Source of the DNA: Diphasiastrum complanatum
Lineage: Eukaryota; Streptophyta; Lycopodiopsida; Lycopodiales; Lycopodiaceae
Direction of reading: 5' to 3'
Assembly: GCA_029204225.1 (NCBI GenBank)
Contig: CM055107.1
Coordinates: 9,171,472-9,235,471 of the forward strand
Length of the DNA: 64,000 nucleotides
Shown here: positions 23,036-33,383 of the stretch, in pieces
Layout: every line of letters begins with the position of its first letter
How positions within the stretch are numbered: position 1 is the stretch's first letter
The notes under the pieces: model-generated
What the model was told of the DNA's origin: nothing
Seen by the model: only the letters and a program-made list of their open reading frames with translations
Database searches by the model: none
Made by a program: the position numbers and the translations under genes

Positions 23036-23199
23036 TCGTGGAGGTGGTCCCAAAATACAAAGGACACCTGAGCACAATGCATTATGGCGGTTGGGATGCT
23101 TGGCATCCCAGTCTGCCACACGAAGGTATTGTTTCTTTTTTCTCTTCGTTGCCCTTGCTGAATATATTCCTCATTTGGAAGCTAACAAGATCAAGGAAT

Positions 23200-23765
23200 T
23201 GGAACTGTATAGCAATACTGCAATCTCCAATGTCGCACGAAGCTGACACTGGCTTTCAGTTGCGAACTGTTTGTAGACGTTTTGTAGACGTTCTTAGAGG
23301 TAAGCTGATGCTCAGGCTTGCAGCCTGTCACAATAACAATACTGCAATCTCCAACGTCGCACTATCAAATTGACACTAGTTTCCAGTTGCGAACTGATAA
23401 AACTGAAAAAAGGCTAATGTGTGGTTAGCTGTCCTCTGTTATCTGAGAATCACGACCAACGTTGGCTAAGCACATTACTTGAGTTCTGTGAATTGAGACG
23501 CTGAGCTTCATTAATTTTGTTTTTGTTTACCGACGCTCTGTTATCTGAGATTTACGACCAACGCTGGTTGAGCTTCAACAAATGAGTTCTCAGAATTGCG
23601 AGCTTCAACACTTGAGTTCTCTGATTTAGCGATGCACTATTATCTGAGATTTAGGACCAATGCTAGTTGAGCTTCAACACTTGAGTTCTCCGAATTGAGA
23701 GCTTCAACACTTGAGTTTTCTGAATTGTGACCAACGCAGGCTGAGCTTCAATAATTGTCTGAAAT
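23200..23765 (+). repeat. Complex degenerate tandem repeats
   Basis: CAATACTGCAATCTCCAA plus about 45 further bases occurs at about 23212 and 23338. From 23433, a unit of about 90 bp with TTATCTGAGA, GACCAACG and GAGCTTCAACACTTGAGTTC is repeated about four times with drift. No coding potential is conserved across the units. Confidence 0.7.
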
Positions 23766-24153
23766 TCGTGCCAAGTCAATTGTTGTTTTAAATCTTCCTG
23801 TCCGTTTAATGCAAAACGTGATAACTTTGCATCTACTGTTTCTGCTCTCCTTCATCTGGTTTGAATACTTTCACGAGGGATTGTCTTGTAAGCATCTGCA
23901 ACGATATATTGAGCTCAACTATGCGCGCCAATTCTGACGCAATACTTGGTACGTTAGTTTGTTTCATACAGTTTCAAATTTTCGTGTTTCCAGGCTTTTC
24001 GCGATTTGGATCTTAATGATTTGCATGCTTTGACAGGTCAAGGTTGCTTTGCAATGCTTGCTTTTCCTTATTCTGTTTGTTACTTGCAGTAGACTTTTTT
24101 GTTTTTTAGCCTTAAAAAAAAGAGCAACGGGCTGGTCGCCATCAGTATATCTC

Positions 24154-24191
<38 letters not shown>

Positions 24192-24605
24192 TTTCAGAAT
24201 GCTCGTAATTATGGTTCTTTTGATATTTATTGTATCTTTGCTGTCACAAATGCAACAAGGTGGCCCATCAGCGAACGGGAAATAGCAATTGTATCTTTTC
24301 ATTCGGAATTGCAAGGCTAAAGATCAGTGAACGAGAACTGTATAGTAAATGCTTTGTGTTTATGTGATCTTTTGAGTATACGTTCTGTTGTGGCTGCTCA
24401 TCTTGAAGCATCTATTTATTTGTATAATCTTCAACATGCCATTCAATATCTTTTTAGTTTCGAATGATATCACGCGATATGCATGCTCTTTTTTTTTTTT
24501 TTTTTAAACTCGCATTTTTTCAACAACAACAAAAAAAATTCCTTCACTTTGATATGCTGGATGGTTATATGTGAATTTGACTATTTTATTGTTTTTGTAT
24601 AGATA
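23766..24605. other. No gene recognised
   Basis: It includes a (TC)n array at 24155-24189 and a poly(T) run near 24489. Short frames are present but no family motif was seen. Confidence 0.4.
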
Positions 24606-25370
24606 TTATTCTAGTTGATTAATATATAGTTCTTTTTGAAGAGATCTTTTCTTTTTAGTCACAACAAATTGATGCCAATAGTTACAAAAAGTAATGTTTT
24701 CGAGGACTTCAGGCCTATACGTGTAGATATCAATTGGATGCAGTAGGATTGTGTTGTTAAAATAGACAAATTTGCGACGCAATTCTGGTGGTGAACTATC
24801 AATGTATTGGATTGCTTCACTTCTCTTTATGATAGGGATTTGCAAATACATGAAACTAATTTCTGGTAATGATATCGGTTTTGTCAAAACATAACTAGAT
24901 ATCAATTTCAATACATTTTCGTTTGAATGATTCAATCCTATTCTTTTGGCATCAGCAGCATTCAGATTCAATGATCCTATAGTTTCTGATTTCATCACAT
25001 ATTTTAAAACATAGTATGACCAACTCGTGTTTGTGATTCATTGTAGATTCATGTGTGCTTGCCATAGCAAAAGCATTATTGGGTGATAGGGTACCACATT
25101 TCGATCTTCGTACCTTGGTTGAAAATATTTCCATCGTTCAGTTTTGGTGTCCAACTCAGCGCAAGATACACATGCTTCAAATGGGAATCCATATTTACAA
25201 ATCTTTGCAGTTTTGGGACTACTTTTTATTGTGCAAGAGGATCGACAATGGTGTATTTTTTTTCGCACAAACTTGGGGAAAAAAGACTTGAAGCTGCATC
25301 TCCCCTGCCAATCTTTAATGACTGGCTTTTTTGCCACTGGTTCCGGAAGGCGACACCAATCTAATCCCAC
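24606..25370 (-). mobile_element. Helitron Rep/helicase gene fragment
   Basis: One segment reads CKYGFPFEA, then RWKYFQPRYEDRNVVPYHPI and MLLLWQAHMNLQ, which is the conserved Helitron-like N-terminal domain (Helitron_like_N) of plant rolling-circle transposons. A single TGA replaces the expected Arg. The same frame then continues WSYYVLKYVMKSE, NLNAADAKRIGL and later IQYIDSSPPELRRKFV and LHPIDIYTYRP, leading toward the helicase part. Neither the HUH catalytic motif nor the PIF1-type helicase nor the Helitron ends (5' TC, 3' hairpin-CTRR) were found, so this is an internal fragment. The first codons come from a copy of the local repeat at 25265-25390. Confidence 0.83.
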
Positions 25371-26010
25371 CCATTGTACTGATCTAATATAAACATATTT
25401 AGTTTCCTAAAAAAGTTTGAGACCTAAACTTAGGGAAAAAAAAAACATGAAGCTGCATCCCTCCCCGCCGATCTTTTACAACTAGTTTTTCTGCCACTGC
25501 TTCTGGAAGGCGGCACCCATTATTTCTCGATATGATCTAATATAAGAGATGAGAGAACGCTGGAGAGTGCTATCCAAAGAATTCGCCAAGAGAAGTTCGA
25601 AAATCCTGAAATTCTATCATAATCAGGGATAGATTATCACAGTTACCTTAAGTTATGAACCTCATATCTAATATCGAATTTGCATAACTTGTGAGGAACA
25701 GAAATGGGTAAAATTAAGACACTTGACGTAGCGAGAAAGCAATTCAATGGATCGCAAAAGCATATGATATGCCCACAGATTAGAACAAAAGTTGGAGTTT
25801 TACTAATCCGTCAAACGCATTGAATTCATCAAGGTTTGAATGCAAGCATGGGTGTTTTAAATCAATGAAATAGAATGCATGGATGGATGAAAACGGGTGA
25901 ATACGTGCTCGCAAACATGAGCTGCATGAAGAAACAATGTTCTTCAATGACTGGTTTTTTTGCCACTGGTTTTGGAAGGCGGCACCAATCTACTCCCACC
26001 CATTTTTTAT
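25265..26010 (+). repeat. Three copies of a 70-125 bp repeat
   Basis: Copies lie at about 25265-25390, 25432-25545 and 25935-26005. They share TTTTTGCCACTGSTTYYGGAAGGCGRCACC. The first two also share GAAGCTGCATC and a trailing GATCTAATATA. The first copy forms the 5' boundary of the Helitron fragment. Confidence 0.8.
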
Positions 26011-26371
26011 ACATTTTTTTTTTGGGTGGGCGGGTATATAGGTGCTTGGCTGGTATCAACAATGGTATCATAGAATATACCTACCTGGATGATACATAAT
26101 TTTGTAATACTAAGGTCTAGGACCGGATCCCCCAGTACTAACTATTTTAGTACTCATATTTAGGTTTGGGAGATTTTATGGATTTTTGTCATGGTACAGT
26201 AGTAGTTAATAAAATTTTTAAATTTTTTTTTTCTTTATATCTCAAATTACATAATATTGCATTTTTAACAATTCGTACATGTTTATACCCGAGTTGATAA
26301 TCGACTCGTATCACCCTACCCTTGTGATACCAGCCCAGTTTATACCAGCAGTCTACAACTTGTATATGTTT

Positions 26372-26665
26372 TTTTTTTGTTGGATACAAAGTTACGCCAC
26401 TAGTGGGTTATACACTATGAGGGGTTGGCTCAGTTGGTTAGCTTGACATCCAAAATTTCTTTGGTCTCAGGTTCGAGCCTCCCCTTGGAAACCAAGAAGC
26501 ACTAGTGGGTTATACACAATATATACAGCCTAGCCACGCCATCTGGGCAATGCCAAGAGTGGAGCAAGCTCCTTACAATGTCACTACGCAGCGGCTGGGA
26601 TATCGACCCTGCGCCATGCTGGTCGCAGTCAACCACTCTACCCAAGCACCGCACTACGATGATGG
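26372..26665 (-). mobile_element. tRNA-derived SINE on the minus strand with 17-bp target-site duplication
   Basis: ACAACTTGTATATGTTT occurs at 26355-26371 and again at 26666-26682, exactly bracketing this segment. Read on the minus strand, the 5' end carries an A-box-like GGTAGAGTGGTTGA and, about 30 bases on, a B-box-like GGGTCGATATCCC. The 3' end is an A run preceded by TTTGTATCCAAC. That is the structure of a Pol III SINE retroposed by a LINE. Without the inner insertion and its duplication, the SINE is about 192 nt. It is interrupted at 26416-26499. Confidence 0.85.
26416..26499 (+). mobile_element. 84-nt tRNA-like retroposon nested in the SINE, 18-bp target-site duplication
   Basis: CACTAGTGGGTTATACAC occurs at 26398-26415 and 26500-26517 on either side. 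The insert contains a good A box (TGGCTCAGTTGG) and B box (GGTTCGAGCC), with a GGGG...CCCC pairing around them, on the plus strand. It resembles the tRNA-related head of Au-type plant SINEs but lacks a body or clear A tail. It is probably a truncated SINE or a retroposed tRNA-like transcript and not a functional tRNA gene, because the T stem pairs poorly. Confidence 0.8.
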
Positions 26666-26806
26666 ACAACTTGTATATGTTTGTAAAATCGATACCCGAT
26701 CGAGTGTGAAAAAAGTGCAATACGTGGACTCTGATGGTATCAAAAGTTAACCCAGTGGTGGGAAGTTGGAACCGGCTCCCCAACCCACGGGTGCATGTCA
26801 ACGAGG

Positions 26807-26860
26807 TTTAGGGTTTTTTTATATTTTTTAGGGTTTCTGTTTTAGTTTTTTTTAGGGTTT
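26807..26860 (+). promoter_or_regulatory. Three telo-box motifs upstream of the CHZ-like gene
   Basis: TTTAGGGTTT or TTAGGGTTTC occurs at 26807-26816, about 26827-26836 and 26851-26860. Telo boxes (AAACCCTAA on the other strand) are frequent in promoters of plant growth, translation and histone-related genes. They lie 220-270 bp ahead of the ATG, followed by a purine-rich GAA/GAG tract (26925-27076) that is probably the 5' UTR. Confidence 0.65.
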
Positions 26861-27076
26861 TTGTTTTTGGGTGGGGTGGATAAAACGGACTTTTGTCACC
26901 GTGCTCGACTCTGTTGTTGGAACAAAAAAGAAAGAACAGGAGAAGAAGAAAGAAGAAGAAGAAGAAAGAAGAAGAAGAAGAAGAAGAAGGAGGAGGAGGA
27001 GGAGGAAGAAAGAACGAACGGGAGGAGGAGGGAGAAGAAGAAGTACAAGAGGGAGAGGGGAGAAGAAGAAGAAGAA

Positions 27077-27718
27077 ATGCTGGATTCAGACGCTTCCAAG
27101 AGAAAGCCTGAGTCGGAATTTGGTGATGCCAAGAAGAAGCTGAAGCCATCTTCTCCCTCACAACAACATGTAGTTGCTGCTGCTGCTGAGCTTCACAATG
27201 GTGATGGTGCTGCTCATGCTGCCGACTACTCTTTCGCTGTACCCCACCACGGCGAGGGTGGTGTTGCAGAGCAGAGCTTTGATGAAGATGGAGCTTTCAA
27301 CGAAGAAGGCGAGGAAGTGTTATCTGAGTTGGAAGAGGAAGAGGATGATGATGATGATGATGATGATGAAGACGATTCAGAGGATGATGAGGAAAGAGGT
27401 GATGAGGATTCCGAAGATGGAGTAGAGGACGGGGAAGCATCTTTTCAAGACAGGAAAAACAATGGAAAGGGAAAGGGAGCTGTAATATATGAGGGCAAAG
27501 GGAAAGGCAAGGTCGAAGAGGATGATGATAGTGAAGTTGAAGACACCTGCGAGGATGAACAAGAAGAAGAAGAAGGGGACTTGGTGGAGGATCCTTTGCA
27601 AGAGGTGGACCTCTCTAATATTCTTGCATCTAGAACACGCAGGAAAACATTGCAGCCTGTACATTTTGATGTGAAGGGGAGTTCCAGTGATGAAGACGAC
27701 GACTATGCTCCAACCTAA
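27077..27718 (+). CDS. Acidic nuclear protein with CHZ-like histone-chaperone motif
   Basis: A single open frame of 213 aa starts at the first ATG after the purine-rich leader (MLDSDASKRKPESEFGD). A basic KRKPES...KKKLK segment near the N terminus is a plausible nuclear localisation signal. Two long Asp/Glu runs follow (about residues 95-120 and 150-175). Near the C terminus, VDLSNILASRTRRKT resembles the CHZ motif by which Chz1-type chaperones bind H2A.Z-H2B, and the protein ends with a short acidic tail. The role inferred is chromatin-associated histone binding. Acidic low-complexity proteins are easy to over-interpret, so the CHZ call depends on that one motif. No intron is needed, and no frame damage is seen. 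Confidence 0.72.
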   Translation: MLDSDASKRKPESEFGDAKKKLKPSSPSQQHVVAAAAELHNGDGAAHAADYSFAVPHHGEGGVAEQSFDEDGAFNEEGEEVLSELEEEEDDDDDDDDEDDSEDDEERGDEDSEDGVEDGEASFQDRKNNGKGKGAVIYEGKGKGKVEEDDDSEVEDTCEDEQEEEEGDLVEDPLQEVDLSNILASRTRRKTLQPVHFDVKGSSSDEDDDYAPT

Positions 27719-30480
27719 CTGACAGGTCTTCTTTTTGTCTAATGATGGTGTTAAATATTTCTCATAACAAGTCTTATTTCTGCAATCCTGTTATGAAAAT
27801 CATCTCTCTTCCAATTCTGAATCTCCTAAGACTTATTCCATTTTCGGTTTCCTGATCAACCAAACATATGTGACTTACTACACTTAAGCCATTGGCTTCT
27901 TGCATATGCATGTGTTGATGCCACACCTAACGTTTTCTGAATTTACATGAAGCATGAATTCTAGAAAATTTTGAATGACATGATATGCATATATAGGCAT
28001 ATGATTGGAATTATAGACGAGGAAGAGTAGTAATTACCATAATATGCCGAGAATTGCACATTGTCAAGCTTAATATGTTGCTAAAATTTCTGCCCCAAAA
28101 ACTACACTCAGAGGCGTTGAAAGTTTCCATCCAAGAGGGCTCTCAATATTCAGAATCCATCCAACAGGATTCTATACTTTCATTTTCCATCATGGGCTGC
28201 TTTGTTTTTAGGGCAACGAAATTGCAATCAATCAGATTGCATTGAAAAATTTGGAGCAGAATATCTCGTGGATTTTATCGCTTGGCCATGTTTAAAAATG
28301 TGACTGTTAGAATCAACCCTCCCTGAGGAGCTACGTTGCCCAACAATTGATGGCCACCGATATGGTGACGTTGCCTCATTGCTACATGTGTCAGCATGTT
28401 AGTAGTTACATTCTAGTTAGTAGTTACATTCTAGTTAGGAACTCATTTTTGACTCTCCCCTCCTTTTGTGGTTGGTCTCTTGGGCGAATGTTTCCCCATA
28501 CTTTTTGATTTTTTGGGTACTATGTTAGTCATAGCGTCAGCATATGTAGTCAACTTTGAGAAGGTTGCAAGTGATTCTTTAATCAAGCTACTGTGTATAG
28601 TCTAATGATGGCCGCGTATGATAGTAATTGATCATTTTATTGCTTTCTGTGCTTCCAATCTTATGAGTTTCTCAACCTAATTTTCAACGTTAACTAAAGT
28701 GTATAGAAATGTAGAAAATACATTTGAGTTTGAATATGCTTCTTACTTCAAATCTTGGTGTTGTAAATTTTTTTATCTCAGATTTTTCAACGAAAGAACC
28801 TGAATGTGGAGAAATGAAGATGCCAGAGGTGATCATGAGAAGGATTCTCACTGACAGAATTTTTTAACGATTGATACTAGATAGGCACTGGTAGTATTGA
28901 GTTTTAGCTTCCCAGAATTCATCAGACAAGCAAATGCCCTGAATCGGAAGAAGCCAAGGAGAATCATGAAGGATCAAAGGCATCCTACAAAATTCTCTGT
29001 GAGCGACTGGTTCAATATAAATTTAGTTATCCAAAGTAGTTTGAATCGGAGGTTTGTACTGAAACTTTTTTTCGAGTCTTGGAGGACTATATGGTGCATT
29101 GAGGAGACCAATATTTGTTCTTTGAACTCAAGGCCAGTGGTTGATCTTCTAGAACTTTGTAGTTGGCCTCCATAGGGTTGAAGATTGCTTAACATTGATA
29201 TACAATTTTTGTTCTGTGAACTTGTTGACAAGGTATAGCTTTATGAAAACTTAAGGGAGAGAGCTATACTATTAGGTTTTTTTGGAAAAGAATCTTGATT
29301 TTCAACTCTTAGAAGCCTGTCCTACTCAATTTAAAAAAAGTTATCATCGGATGTTTGCGTGTCGACTTGTTTATAGGTGGGGTATATCCTTATTGGTCTG
29401 TGTGTAATGAAGGACAGGAGAATCTAAATCACCAAAACCCAGATGACTGTGTAAAAGTAGGTTGGCTCCTTTGAATTTTTCTTTGTAAATCAGTAACTGT
29501 TAAAGGACAATCACATCAGTAGTACTTGTACTGGTCATGAGAAACTTGAGACTGCCCTTTCCTTCAAGCAAAAACTTGTATAGTTGTGCACTTGGATATC
29601 AACTATTGGTTGTTCTACCACGCACCTATGCCATTGCCATGCAAAATATTGACATTGGCAAAAACAATTTCTTCCTTTTGTAAATGCATTTTTTTCCTGA
29701 CTTTCTTTTTTTGTAGATCTTTTTAAATGCAGTGAAACGACATTGGGCTACCTCAAGGAGACTCTTAAGACATAGAAAACCAAAGATACATAAAAAAATA
29801 CTTCTATGGTTGATACACTTGCTACTTTTGGTGTCAAATAGCTTCAATTCAGATTTAATGTTTATATATGGTGCAAATTTTGAAAATAAGTTTTTGGGGC
29901 CCCAGGACCCTAAAGAAGTCGACTTCCAAAACTATGATTTCAAAATTGTTTTAGGTGCAGGAATTTAATTAGAAGGATAAAAGATTCAAATTTTTTACAT
30001 TCTGTACGTACGAAATCAGTTCTATTGCAAATGTATGGAACGGAACATTTCGGATCCAAAGCATATTTTATATGGCTACTATAATTTTGTAATAGGACTC
30101 ATTTTTGCATGGGTTTATAAGAGGTTTCACAGTACTGGGCAGAGCTGATAATTTTTTTTCAATGTGGTCCAAACACTTCTTTTTAGCATTTGACACAAGC
30201 AACTTTCTAATGCTATCCAGCTTTACACAAGTCTGATTCGAATATTTTTTGGATGTAATCGCTATTGTCAAAGGGAGATTCTGACAGTAGGCAACCATGA
30301 AAATTATAGTGATCTTCATGGTATTCCACCTTAGAAACCCGTTCCGACCATTTTGGGTCGAAACGTACTGTATGTTCTGGAACGTACTGGGTCTGAAGTT
30401 CTTTTAAAAAAATATGAAAAACAGGTGGTGCACAGACAAGCATTTGTACTTCACAGAAATTTTGTATACATACGTATATA
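27719..30480. other. 3' flank of the CHZ-like gene and unassigned sequence
   Basis: Short open stretches occur at 28897-29175 (+) and 30213-30380 (-). The latter reads VRFDPKWSERVSKVEY and HEDHYNFHGC, which looks like real protein text but was not recognised. It may be a fragment of a gene or transposon. The rest is AT-rich with no conserved coding, and an ATAC-type simple repeat leads into the hAT element at 30494. Confidence 0.4.
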
Positions 30481-30964
30481 CATACATACATACCATAGTA
30501 CCTCGTGGTACCGCTGGTATGGTACCGCCGGTACCATATCAGTGGTACCGCCGGTACGGTACCGCCCTGGGATCCGCGGTACCAGGGCGGTACCATTTTT
30601 AATATTTTTTTTTATTTTTTAATATATTTTTAATAATTTTTTTTTGCATATTAACTACCAAAAAAGGACAAAAAAAAGTAAAAAAAGGGGGTTCTTGGTG
30701 TAAAAAAAGAGGGTACAGTACATGATGCAGGGGACCGTTGCAATGGCACATGGGCACTGCGAGTGAGCAGACCGAGGGGCCAATGGGAGACCAACACAGG
30801 GGGGTAGCATCACATGGGGGCAAGTACAGAGGCACATGGGCATTGTGGGTGAGCAGACCATGGGCCCAATGGGAGACCAACACAGGGGGGAGCATCACAT
30901 GGGGGCGGGTACGGAGGCACATGGAGGGATGATGGGGATCCACATGGCCGATCAGGCTGTGGGG

Positions 30965-30972
30965 ATAAATAG
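30965..30972 (+). promoter_or_regulatory. TATA-like box of the hAT accessory ORF
   Basis: GGGGATAAATAG precedes a leader rich in TGTGAGAGGCT repeats. The same box and leader occur at 40776-40783 in copy 2, upstream of the homologous ORF. Confidence 0.5.
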
Positions 30973-31144
30973 GCACTCACAATGCCATTGTGGTCGGCAT
31001 TTTCAGAGGCTGTGAGAGGGCTAGTGATAGACAGTGAGAGAGCAAGCGAGAGCCGGTGACAGGCTGTGAGAGGCTGTTTGAGAGCCAGGGTGCTGTGAGA
31101 GGGTGTTCAAGGATCAGGGTGCTGTGAGGAGAAGGTCGATCGAG

Positions 31145-31510
31145 ATGGCTGAGCGAATACCACCGAAGCCCGAGGGCGAAGCCAGGAGAAAGCTTGAGGA
31201 AGATATCCGAAGGCACAACGAGAGGCATCGGAAGCAAGAGGCAGATATCCGAGAGATGCTGCGACAGACTCGACAGAGAAATCCGGAACCGGAGCCACCC
31301 GCCCCCGCTGTGGATCCTGTCCCCGCTGTCGAGCTGGATCTGGATGAGCAGATCGGAATGAATTTCACACGACGGCAGCTCATCATGGTCAGGGAAAGGG
31401 CGGCCAGACGTCGGGCTAACCAGGAGGCAGCTCGGGCTAACCGGGAGGCAGAGCAAGAGCGACAAAACAATGCACCAGACGAGGGCGAGGAGTCGGTGGA
31501 GGATCAGTGA
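31145..31510 (+). CDS. Second, convergent ORF of the hAT family (coiled-coil-like, 121 aa)
   Basis: The ORF starts MAERIPPKPEGEARRKLEED. It is rich in Arg, Glu and Gln, with heptad-like RHNERHRKQEADIREMLRQT. It has a Pro-rich middle and a basic FTRRQLIMVRERAARRR segment, and ends in an acidic tail. It is transcribed toward the transposase from the other end of the element. Homologous sequence with the same start is present in copy 2 at 40934. No known family was recognised. A TATA-like ATAAATAG lies 180 bp upstream (30965). As part of a hAT element it might act as an accessory or regulatory protein; this is inference. Confidence 0.65.
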   Translation: MAERIPPKPEGEARRKLEEDIRRHNERHRKQEADIREMLRQTRQRNPEPEPPAPAVDPVPAVELDLDEQIGMNFTRRQLIMVRERAARRRANQEAARANREAEQERQNNAPDEGEESVEDQ

Positions 31511-32033
31511 GGGATGTTTAGAATAGATGAGGTCCACCCGTATGTGGCGGACTGTTGCTATGTAGTTTTCGGCAGTTTATGGTGCAGCAAATAACTAGAT
31601 GGCTGCTTAAAAAAATGACAGTATATGTGATGTTATCCTGATACAACGGTTGAATATATACATAGTTGTTTTTTGTGCAACGCGAGCCTGGTCATGTAAG
31701 ATGCAATGTTTGTAATTTTTTTAAATGCAGATGTATTACATGTGTTTATTCAATGTCGTTTGGGGTGTAGGGGTGATTGCTGTGCTCATGATGTAGGTGC
31801 ATCTATGTGAAGCTAGCATTCACTTCAAACGAAATTAAATGAAAATAGGATTCACACACGCACATAGAATTCTTCAACATAAAATAAAGCATCACATGTA
31901 CAGAGCGACATACGCACAATGTGCAGCAAATAATGTAGGCCAAACACTGTATATAATGTGAAAAATCATCTGAGTACAATGGTAGACCGACTGCTAGAGA
32001 CAAACTACTGAAACTAAAACAATAGAGCCACAA
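31511..32033. other. Spacer between the convergent hAT genes
   Basis: AT-rich sequence that would hold the two 3' UTRs. Nothing else was recognised. Confidence 0.5.
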
Positions 32034-33383
32034 TCAATGCTCTGGCTCTGACTCAGACGAATGCTCTGGAGACAACTCAGGGCCCCGAGCTGACTCTCGC
32101 AGCCGATATCTCTGCCTGTCTGGAACTGGCATGGGCTGTGTATCCGAGGGGGAAGACTCAAAAACTGCCCTCAAAAACTGTGTGCCCATGCAGCTGGAGA
32201 CCAGTATGTTGAGGATCGGCCTCCTCCTGACATCAGTCCAGCCATCGGACATGATGCTGCAACCGTAAGTGGCCCAGTGCCGACGCAGAGGCTCCATCTC
32301 TCTAGACAAGGACTCGACCCTATCCCTCAGCATGTGTGTGCGGACAACCTCTGAACTAGGGACTCTCCAGCTAGGGCTGACAGACTGTGCAAGGCGGAAG
32401 GCCCTTCTGAAGGGCTCAGAGTCGGTGATGGCAAAGGGCAGGTTCAGCTCGTAAACCAGACTGGCCACGGCCTGTGTGGCCTCTCTGTCCATGTGCGGCT
32501 GATGCGCGCCGCGAATGGTCTGCTGCACGAGGGCTCTCCCTGGTGGACGACGGGTGGTGGACCTCCAGCACGGTGCACCAACCGTGACGAGAATGGACGA
32601 TGACGCGACAGGCTGGGCGCTGGTGGATGCATCGGCTGTAGACGTGGAATGGGGAGAGTGGGATGCACTGGCAGGGATGGGTGCAGCAGCATAGGTGGGG
32701 TGCACTGGTGGAGGGGCAACATCTGGCATGGGGTACGAAAACTGCTGGCTGAGGAGGTCATCCGGATGGGAAGGGAAGGAAGAAGGGATCTCTTCCACAT
32801 CCTCGAAGGCCCGCCCAGTACCATCCTGGGCCTGCTCGGGTGGCGGAGAGTCCATGAGAAAGTCGTAGACTGGTGGAGTGCGAGCAACAGTGGGTGGTGG
32901 TGGAACCGCAGTGGCAACTGTCGGACGCGATGGGACGGGATCCACCGGAATCTGAGCAGATGGGGGTGCATGAGGCAGAGCTGTCTGAGGGGCAAAGGGA
33001 CCAGAGGAGGATGCACTCCCTCTCCTCGTGCGTGCCAGCCAAGCAGGCAGCAACTCTGGGTTAGTCACATAAGGAGCGGTGCAAAATCGGAGAACGCCCT
33101 CCGAAATGGTGTTCTCCCCTGCCACGAGCCGCGGCCCGTAGGTGTCCAGTAGTCGCTGCCTGTCGGGGACGGTCATGCTACCACAAGGGGCAGCATTCAA
33201 GGTGGCACCATTTTTGGCGCGTGCACCGAGCAGATGGCCTTTAAGGCGAGTGAGGGATGCAGCAAACTCGACGAGACAGTATCGGCAGCGCACGATCTTC
33301 TGACCGGTCTTGTTGGCCTTGTCGGCAACCCGCCTGACAATGTCTACCTCGTCCCACAGACCGGAAAGGTCGGATTGCACCAT
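32034..33383 (-). CDS. Truncated hAT transposase: BED zinc finger plus start of DUF659
   Basis: The open frame of 449 aa starts MVQSDLSGLWDEVD. A BED-type zinc finger uses Cys33, Cys36, His50 and a later Cys near residue 67. A long Pro/Ser-rich linker follows (about residues 120-290). The DUF659 core then begins with YGCSIMSDGWTDVRRRPIL and a GTQFLRAV strand, and stops after about 25 residues. An acidic, unrelated tail (PELSPEHSSESEPEH) completes it. The catalytic Asp of the GW-D segment is present, but the remaining catalytic residues and the C-terminal dimerisation domain are missing. The frame is intact, so a DNA-binding but inactive protein is possible. Confidence 0.87.
   Translation of the reverse strand: MVQSDLSGLWDEVDIVRRVADKANKTGQKIVRCRYCLVEFAASLTRLKGHLLGARAKNGATLNAAPCGSMTVPDRQRLLDTYGPRLVAGENTISEGVLRFCTAPYVTNPELLPAWLARTRRGSASSSGPFAPQTALPHAPPSAQIPVDPVPSRPTVATAVPPPPTVARTPPVYDFLMDSPPPEQAQDGTGRAFEDVEEIPSSFPSHPDDLLSQQFSYPMPDVAPPPVHPTYAAAPIPASASHSPHSTSTADASTSAQPVASSSILVTVGAPCWRSTTRRPPGRALVQQTIRGAHQPHMDREATQAVASLVYELNLPFAITDSEPFRRAFRLAQSVSPSWRVPSSEVVRTHMLRDRVESLSREMEPLRRHWATYGCSIMSDGWTDVRRRPILNILVSSCMGTQFLRAVFESSPSDTQPMPVPDRQRYRLRESARGPELSPEHSSESEPEH

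Noticed and set aside
26416-26499. Functional tRNA gene
   Set aside because: A and B boxes are present, but the T stem and anticodon stem pair poorly and an 18-bp target-site duplication shows a retroposed copy.
26861-27076. Upstream extension of the CHZ-like ORF to 26861
   Set aside because: The extra residues are encoded by the purine-only GAA/GAG tract and telo-box region; the ATG at 27077 gives a natural N terminus with a basic signal.
26861-27161. Glu/Arg/Lys-rich frames and the antisense Ser/Phe-rich frames near 26.9 kb
   Set aside because: Arise from the GAA/GAG tract.
32444-33152. Overlapping frames on both strands in the hAT transposase linker
   Set aside because: GC-rich Pro/Ser linker produces long shadow frames; only the 32034-33383 frame contains the BED and DUF659 motifs.
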